Shown here one piece after another: positions 23,185-27,134 of a stretch of DNA of 27,134 nt. A program made the position numbers and the translations under genes. The notes beneath the pieces were generated by a model, which searched no databases, was not told the DNA's origin, and saw only the letters and a list, made by a program, of their open reading frames with translations. Numbering within the stretch: position 1 is the stretch's first letter; the number at the start of each line of letters is the position of its first letter. The stretch covers positions 1 to 27,134 of the forward strand of contig JAEWJD010000341.1 in NCBI GenBank assembly GCA_023386765.1, read 5' to 3'. The stretch is from Pseudomonadota bacterium (lineage in GTDB: Bacteria; Pseudomonadota; Gammaproteobacteria; Burkholderiales; Burkholderiaceae_B).

Positions 23185-24444
23185 GTGCAACGTTTTCTAC
23201 GTGAGCCGAATACCGATGGCGCGGTCGCCGAGCAGGCTGCGCGCGCCTTCAGCGACGGCCTGGCCCTGATCGAGCGCCACTTCCCGCCCAGCGTGGCGCA
23301 GGCTTATGCCATTCCCAAGGCCGGCGCCGACGGGAAGCTGGAGTGGTGGACGCGCCAGGAGGGCAAGGTCACCCCTTTCGCCGCCCTCAATGCCGATCAG
23401 CAGCGTGAGCTGCTGGCCCGCTATGCCGAGCACCAGGAACAGCTCGACAGCCTGGCGCAGACCTTGGAGGCGCGAGGGCTGGGTGAGCAGGCGGCCACGG
23501 TGCGCGGCCTGCGCAGCGCACCGGACCCGGCGCGTCTGCACAGCGTGGAAGGGCGTTTGCTGATCACGCGCTGGAGCGAGCCGCGGGCGCCGGTGCCCGT
23601 GCCGGTCGTCGTGCCGCGCCGGCGCTGGTGGTGGTGGTTGCTGGCATTGTTGTTGCTGGCCTTGCTGCTCGGGCTGCTGTGGTGGTGGTTGATGCGCCGC
23701 CCGGTGGTGCCCGTCACGCCCCCGGCGCCGCCGGTGGTGGAGCCGGCGCCCGCAGCCGTGGCGCCGCCCATTCCCGAGCCTGTGGCGCCCGAACCGGTCC
23801 CGCCGCCCGCGCCGCCGCCACCCAAGCCCAAGCCTGCGCCGGAGCCCAAGCCCAAGCCCAAGCCCGATCCCGAGCCGGGCTGGCCGACCGAACTGGTGTT
23901 CGTGCTGGATTCCTCGGCGCGCATGGCGCTGCCGGCAGGGGTGGATTCTCCCTTGCGCCAGCAGCTTGCGCGCAATGAAATCGAGCGCATCGTGGGCGGG
24001 CTGCCCAAGCGCACCGACACCCACCTGGTACGGTATGCCGGCAAGAGCTGCGCGGCGCCTGTGCACAAAGGGCCGTTCAAGGCCAATCAGCGCGATGCCT
24101 TGCTGACCCAGTTGCGCCAGACGAGCAGCGCCGGTTCGTCCGCCCTGGCAGAGAGCCTCAAAGTGGCTGCCTCCAAGGTCGACGGCAAGCAGCGCGATGC
24201 CCTCATCTTCGTTTTTGCCGGCGGCCCCGATACGTGTGGTGGAGACGTCTGCGCGACGGCCCGCGAGATCCATCGCAACAAGCCGCGTCTGCGCATCAAT
24301 GTGGTCGACCTGACCGGCGACAAGAGCCTGGATACCTGCGCAGCCAAGATCACCGGCGGCGAGTCGTACAACTGGGGCACGCGCAACCGCAACACGCCGG
24401 GGGTGGACTTGTCCAAGGAAGCCGCCCGCATGCTGGCGCCCTGA
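23185..24444 (+). CDS. Bitopic membrane protein with SrfA-like N-terminal domain and vWA-type C-terminal domain
   Basis: This 419-residue protein starts at GTG 23185 (weak ribosome site GAG). The N-terminal domain (1-135), with YAIPKAGADGKLEWWTRQ and LHSVEGRLLITRW, resembles that of the SrfA-like protein at 8201. A positive/aromatic patch RRRWWWW leads into one transmembrane helix (about 148-169) and a Pro/Lys stalk (171-231, rich in PKPKP and PEP). The periplasmic vWA domain (234-419) begins ELVFVLDSSARM. Its MIDAS reads D242-S-S244-A-R246, so the third residue is Arg instead of Ser and metal binding is doubtful. Four further cysteines (289, 351, 356, 385) may form disulfides. It is separated from the operon by a terminator but belongs with it by domain sharing. 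Confidence 0.85.
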   Translation: MQRFLREPNTDGAVAEQAARAFSDGLALIERHFPPSVAQAYAIPKAGADGKLEWWTRQEGKVTPFAALNADQQRELLARYAEHQEQLDSLAQTLEARGLGEQAATVRGLRSAPDPARLHSVEGRLLITRWSEPRAPVPVPVVVPRRRWWWWLLALLLLALLLGLLWWWLMRRPVVPVTPPAPPVVEPAPAAVAPPIPEPVAPEPVPPPAPPPPKPKPAPEPKPKPKPDPEPGWPTELVFVLDSSARMALPAGVDSPLRQQLARNEIERIVGGLPKRTDTHLVRYAGKSCAAPVHKGPFKANQRDALLTQLRQTSSAGSSALAESLKVAASKVDGKQRDALIFVFAGGPDTCGGDVCATAREIHRNKPRLRINVVDLTGDKSLDTCAAKITGGESYNWGTRNRNTPGVDLSKEAARMLAP

Positions 24445-24466
24445 TTCAGGGCGAGCAGTCGCGGGC

Positions 24467-24502
24467 AAAAAAAGCCCGGCGGAGGGTGGACTCCGCCGGG
24501 CT
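24467..24502 (-). terminator. Intrinsic terminator of the minus-strand Bug operon
   Basis: AGCCCGGCGGA (24473-24483) pairs perfectly (11 bp) with 24492-24502 over an eight-base loop. On the minus strand the stem runs into a T run (A-run 24467-24473 on the plus strand), about 60 bases past the Bug stop at 24563. On the plus strand no T-tract follows, so for the Srf block it is at most a weak convergent terminator. Confidence 0.8.
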
Positions 24503-24562
24503 GTCAAAACCGGCTCATGGCAGGCCCGTCCCTGCCGGGTCGCGCCGTAATGGGACGCGGCC

Positions 24563-25540
24563 TTACTCGGCCTTCATGTTGGCCGACTTGACGATGGCGC
24601 CCAGGCGCTTGTCTTCGGCAGCGATGAAGGTCTTGAACTGTTCGACCGTGTTGGGGATGGCTTCGTAGCCGGCGTCGGTCAGTTGTTGCTTGACCTTGGG
24701 CATGGCCATCACCCGGTCAATGGCGTGGTTCATCGCGGTGATGATGGGCTCGGGCGTGTCCTTGGGCGCATACATGCCACCCCAGTGCGTGATGTTGATC
24801 TGGCCGAAGCCCTGCTCCCCGGTGGTCGGGGTGTCGGGCAGCAGCGGACTGCGGTGATCGGCGGTGGCCGCCAGCGCGCGCACCTTGCCGGCATTGACGT
24901 AGGCGCGCACCGAAACGGCGGCTTCCGAGGCGGCGTCGACCTGTCCGCCCATCAGTGCCGTGGAGCTTTCCGAGCCGCTCTTGTAGGGCACCACCGTGAC
25001 CGGCACCTGCAGCGCCTGGCCCAGCATCTCGGCCACGAAGTGGCCGGTACTGCCGGTGCCGGCGGTGGCAAAGAGGATGGGGTGCTTCTTCTTGCGCGCC
25101 TCTTCCTGCCAGTCCTTGAGCGAATGGATCTTGCTGTCGGCCTTGACCACGATCACCGAGGCCGATTCGAACAGCAATCCCACCGGCACCAGGTCGCTGT
25201 CTTCATAGGGCATCTTGCTGCGCAACATCTTGTTGGTGATGGCGCCGTTGCCCGCGATCACGAAGGTGTAGCCGTCAGCCGGCCCCTTGGCCACCACGTC
25301 CGAACCGATGATGCCGCCTGCCCCGGGCCGGTTGTCGATGATGACCGGTTGCTTGAGCTGCTCGGCCAGGCCGGTGGCGAAGATGCGGGTCATGTTGTCC
25401 AGCTGGCCGCCGGCCGAGAACGGCACCACCAGGCGCACCGGCCGGTCGGGCCAGTCGGCGGCCTGTGCCCGCGAGGCTGCCGTCAGGCCGGCGGCCAGCG
25501 CCAGTGCGCGCAGCGGGAAGGAAAATCGCTTGCTGTTCAT
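24563..25540 (-). CDS. Bug-family (tripartite tricarboxylate) extracytoplasmic solute receptor
   Basis: This is a 325-residue periplasmic receptor. The signal peptide MNSKRFSFPLRALALAAGL ends at about AQA (residues 25-27). The mature start DWPDRPVRLVVPFSAGGQLD carries the Bug ligand loop, followed by IIDNRPGAGGIIGSDVVAKG, ILFATAGTGSTGHFVAEMLG and VPYKSGSESSTALMGGQVD. An AAGGAGA ribosome site lies 6 bases before ATG 25540. It follows the aconitase gene by 38 bases on the same strand, so a tricarboxylate or related acid is a natural ligand guess. It is only moderately similar to the other Bug protein of this window (2075-3025), so the two are not a recent duplication. No TctAB membrane genes are nearby. 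Confidence 0.92.
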   Translation of the reverse strand: MNSKRFSFPLRALALAAGLTAASRAQAADWPDRPVRLVVPFSAGGQLDNMTRIFATGLAEQLKQPVIIDNRPGAGGIIGSDVVAKGPADGYTFVIAGNGAITNKMLRSKMPYEDSDLVPVGLLFESASVIVVKADSKIHSLKDWQEEARKKKHPILFATAGTGSTGHFVAEMLGQALQVPVTVVPYKSGSESSTALMGGQVDAASEAAVSVRAYVNAGKVRALAATADHRSPLLPDTPTTGEQGFGQINITHWGGMYAPKDTPEPIITAMNHAIDRVMAMPKVKQQLTDAGYEAIPNTVEQFKTFIAAEDKRLGAIVKSANMKAE

Positions 25541-25578
25541 AGTGTCTCCTTGGTTTGGGTGAGGTTGCTGCTCATCTT

Positions 25579-27134
25579 TTAGTGTTGCGGCACTTCGCGC
25601 GAGTCTTCGAGCGCCTGGCGCAGTACGGCGGGCAGGATGCCGCCGGCGCGCCAGATCTCGATCTCGTGTTCATTGTCCAGGCGGCACAGCAAGGACAGCG
25701 GCTGGGGCGTGCTGCGGCCCCGGATCAGGCAATCCACCATGCCTTGCGGTGTCAGGCTGGCGGGGATATCCAGGTCAAACGTCTCGGTGCCGTCCAGGCC
25801 TAGGGTCAGGCGCGTGACACCCGCCGGCAATTGCAGCGGCAGCACGCCCATGTTGACCAGGTTGGAGCGGTGGATGCGTTCGAAGCTCTCGGCGATCACG
25901 GCGCGCACGCCAAGCAGGCGGGTGCCCTTGGCCGCCCAGTCGCGCGAGGAGCCGTTGCCATAGTCCTTGCCCGCGACCACCACGACCGGCACCTGCGCGT
26001 CGCGGTACTGCATGGCCACGTCATAGATCGGCAGCACGGCTCCGTCGGGCTGGTGACGGGTGGCACCGATCGGGCCGTCAGGCAGCAGTTCGTTGACCAG
26101 GGTCGGCTGGGCGAACGTGGCGCGCATCATCACACGGTGGTTGCCGCGCCGTGCGAGATAGGTATGCAGCGCATCGGGAGCCACGCCCAGCGACAGCAGG
26201 TAACGTCCGGCGCTCGAGTGGGGCGGGATCTCATTGGCTGGCGAAATATGATCGGTGGTGACCGAGTCGCCCAGGATCAGCAGCGCACGGGCGCCCTCGA
26301 TACGCACCTGGCCTTGTTGCAGCGGCACATCCAGATAGGGCGGGCGGCGCAGGTACAGGCTGTCCGCGTCCCAGGCGTAGCAGGCGCCGGAATTGGTCGG
26401 CAGTGCCATCCAGGCGGGATCGCCGTCGAAGACGTCACGGTAGCGTTCGGTGAACAGCGACGGGTGCACGTGCTCGGCCACCACCGCATCAATCTCGGCG
26501 TCGTCGGGCCACAGTTCGGCCAGCATCACCGGCGTGCCGTCGGCGCGCCAGCTGACCGGTTCGCTTTCCAGGTCGCGCGTGACGGTGCCGGCAATGGCGT
26601 AGGCCACCACCAGCGCGGGGGACACGAGGTAGTTGGCGCGCGCCAGCGGATGCACGCGGCCGGGGAAGTTGCGGTTGCCCGAGAGCACCGCCGCCACGCG
26701 GGGGTTGTCCTGGGCGATATGTTGTTCGACCGCCGCATCGAGCGAGCCCGACAGGCCGGCGCAAGTGGCGCAGCCATAGCCGGCGGTGTGAAAGCCCATC
26801 GCATCCAGGGCGGCCTGCAGGCCGCTGCTTTCCAGATAGTCGGTCACGACCCGCGAACCAGGGGTGAGCGAGGTCTTGGTCCAGGCTGGCGGACGCAGGC
26901 CCAGGGCCTGCGCCTTGCGTGCGAGCAGGCCGGCGGCCACCAGCAGGCGCGGGTTGGAGGTGTTGGTGCAGCTGGTAATGGCCGCCAGCACCACGGCGCC
27001 CTCGGGCAGTTCGGGGCTGGGGCTGGCCGGCAGGGCGGCGGTGGTTTTCTTGAACGTCAGCGGCACTTCGGCCAACGTCATGCGGTCCTGGGGGGGGGGG
27101 GGGCCGGCGGCCACGCGGGTGATCTGCGCCAGGT
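25579..27134 (-). CDS. AcnA-type aconitate hydratase family protein, 5' end outside the window
   Basis: About 518 C-terminal residues of a protein normally near 870-900. The 4Fe-4S cysteines are visible: Cys in ITSCTNTSNP (codon 26968-26970), and two in GYGCATCAGLSG (codons 26770-26772 and 26761-26763). The swivel (domain 4) pieces GDSVTTDHISPANEI, RGNHRVMMRATFA, GKDYGNGSSRDWAAKG and AVIAESFERIHRSNLVNMGV are intact. The frame is open through the right edge (LAQITRVAAG before the poly-C tract), so the GTG at 27114 is not the start. Where relatives read GP(K/R)RPQDR this one reads GPPPPQDR, encoded by a 14-C tract. It may be aconitase or a specialised paralogue such as 2-methylisocitrate dehydratase; the C-terminal half alone cannot decide. 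The Bug receptor gene follows it. Confidence 0.9.
   Translation of the reverse strand, partial: LAQITRVAAGPPPPQDRMTLAEVPLTFKKTTAALPASPSPELPEGAVVLAAITSCTNTSNPRLLVAAGLLARKAQALGLRPPAWTKTSLTPGSRVVTDYLESSGLQAALDAMGFHTAGYGCATCAGLSGSLDAAVEQHIAQDNPRVAAVLSGNRNFPGRVHPLARANYLVSPALVVAYAIAGTVTRDLESEPVSWRADGTPVMLAELWPDDAEIDAVVAEHVHPSLFTERYRDVFDGDPAWMALPTNSGACYAWDADSLYLRRPPYLDVPLQQGQVRIEGARALLILGDSVTTDHISPANEIPPHSSAGRYLLSLGVAPDALHTYLARRGNHRVMMRATFAQPTLVNELLPDGPIGATRHQPDGAVLPIYDVAMQYRDAQVPVVVVAGKDYGNGSSRDWAAKGTRLLGVRAVIAESFERIHRSNLVNMGVLPLQLPAGVTRLTLGLDGTETFDLDIPASLTPQGMVDCLIRGRSTPQPLSLLCRLDNEHEIEIWRAGGILPAVLRQALEDSREVPQH
27090..27103 (-). repeat. Poly-C (poly-G on the plus strand) tract of 14 in the aconitase coding sequence
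   Basis: Fourteen consecutive G on the plus strand, read as C in the gene, encode a Pro4 run in the loop just before QDRMTLAEV. The frame on both sides agrees with the aconitase family at this length, so the gene is in frame as given. Tracts of this length are prone to slippage, and also to base-calling error. Confidence 0.85.

Noticed and set aside
8201..24444. Type VI secretion or another known secretion cluster
   Set aside because: No TssB/C, ClpV, VgrG, Hcp or secretin/ATPase signatures are present; the FtsX-type ABC unit and Srf proteins do not fit a named secretion type.
27084..27134. GTG at 27114 as the start of the aconitase gene
   Set aside because: The frame continues upstream with LAQITRVAAG to the window edge, and the family has several hundred more N-terminal residues.

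Overview
The window reads as the chromosome of a GC-rich beta-proteobacterium, most likely Alcaligenaceae (Bordetella/Achromobacter type). This is inferred from two Bug-type (tripartite tricarboxylate receptor) solute-binding proteins, each next to a catabolic gene, the strong G/C third-position bias, and the GntR/FCD, BKACE and AcnA-type gene content. No RNA genes, insertion sequences or CRISPR arrays were seen, and no gene-free stretch reaches 300 bases.

Layout. (1) 1-865: the N-terminal end of a TetR regulator running off the left edge, then a decayed fragment of a DAO-type FAD oxidoreductase. (2) 862-3951, minus strand: a GntR/FCD regulator, a Bug receptor and an FMN-dependent alpha-hydroxy-acid dehydrogenase, with an intrinsic terminator between regulator and receptor and a perfect palindromic operator candidate ahead of the regulator. 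(3) 4048-7997: a Crp/Fnr-type regulator divergent from an amino-acid-type ABC substrate-binding protein, a BKACE (beta-keto acid cleavage) protein and an SDR dehydrogenase. Together these suggest oxidation of a beta-hydroxy acid to a beta-keto acid and its cleavage. (4) 8201-24444: an 11-gene block built around SrfA, SrfB and SrfC homologues. (5) 24563-27134, minus strand: an AcnA-type aconitase (5' end outside the window) with a 14-base poly-C tract in its coding strand, followed by a second Bug receptor.

The Srf block is the main point of interest. It encodes a cytosolic actin/Hsp70-fold ATPase (SrfB), a cytosolic dynamin-like P-loop GTPase (SrfC) and three single-pass inner-membrane proteins. 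It also encodes a LolD/MacB-type ABC ATPase with an FtsX-fold permease, an exported von Willebrand A (vWA) protein, an exported formylglycine-enzyme-like protein without the catalytic cysteines, and two coiled-coil lipoproteins. Start/stop overlaps and very short gaps run through most of the block. The first protein (SrfA) and the last (a membrane vWA protein behind its own upstream terminator) share a related N-terminal domain that I predict is cytoplasmic. My reading is a trans-envelope machine in which cytosolic NTPases are linked through membrane adaptors to a periplasmic/outer-membrane sensing or assembly module. SrfA/B/C are known by name as SsrB-regulated factors in Salmonella, but to my knowledge no mechanism is settled.
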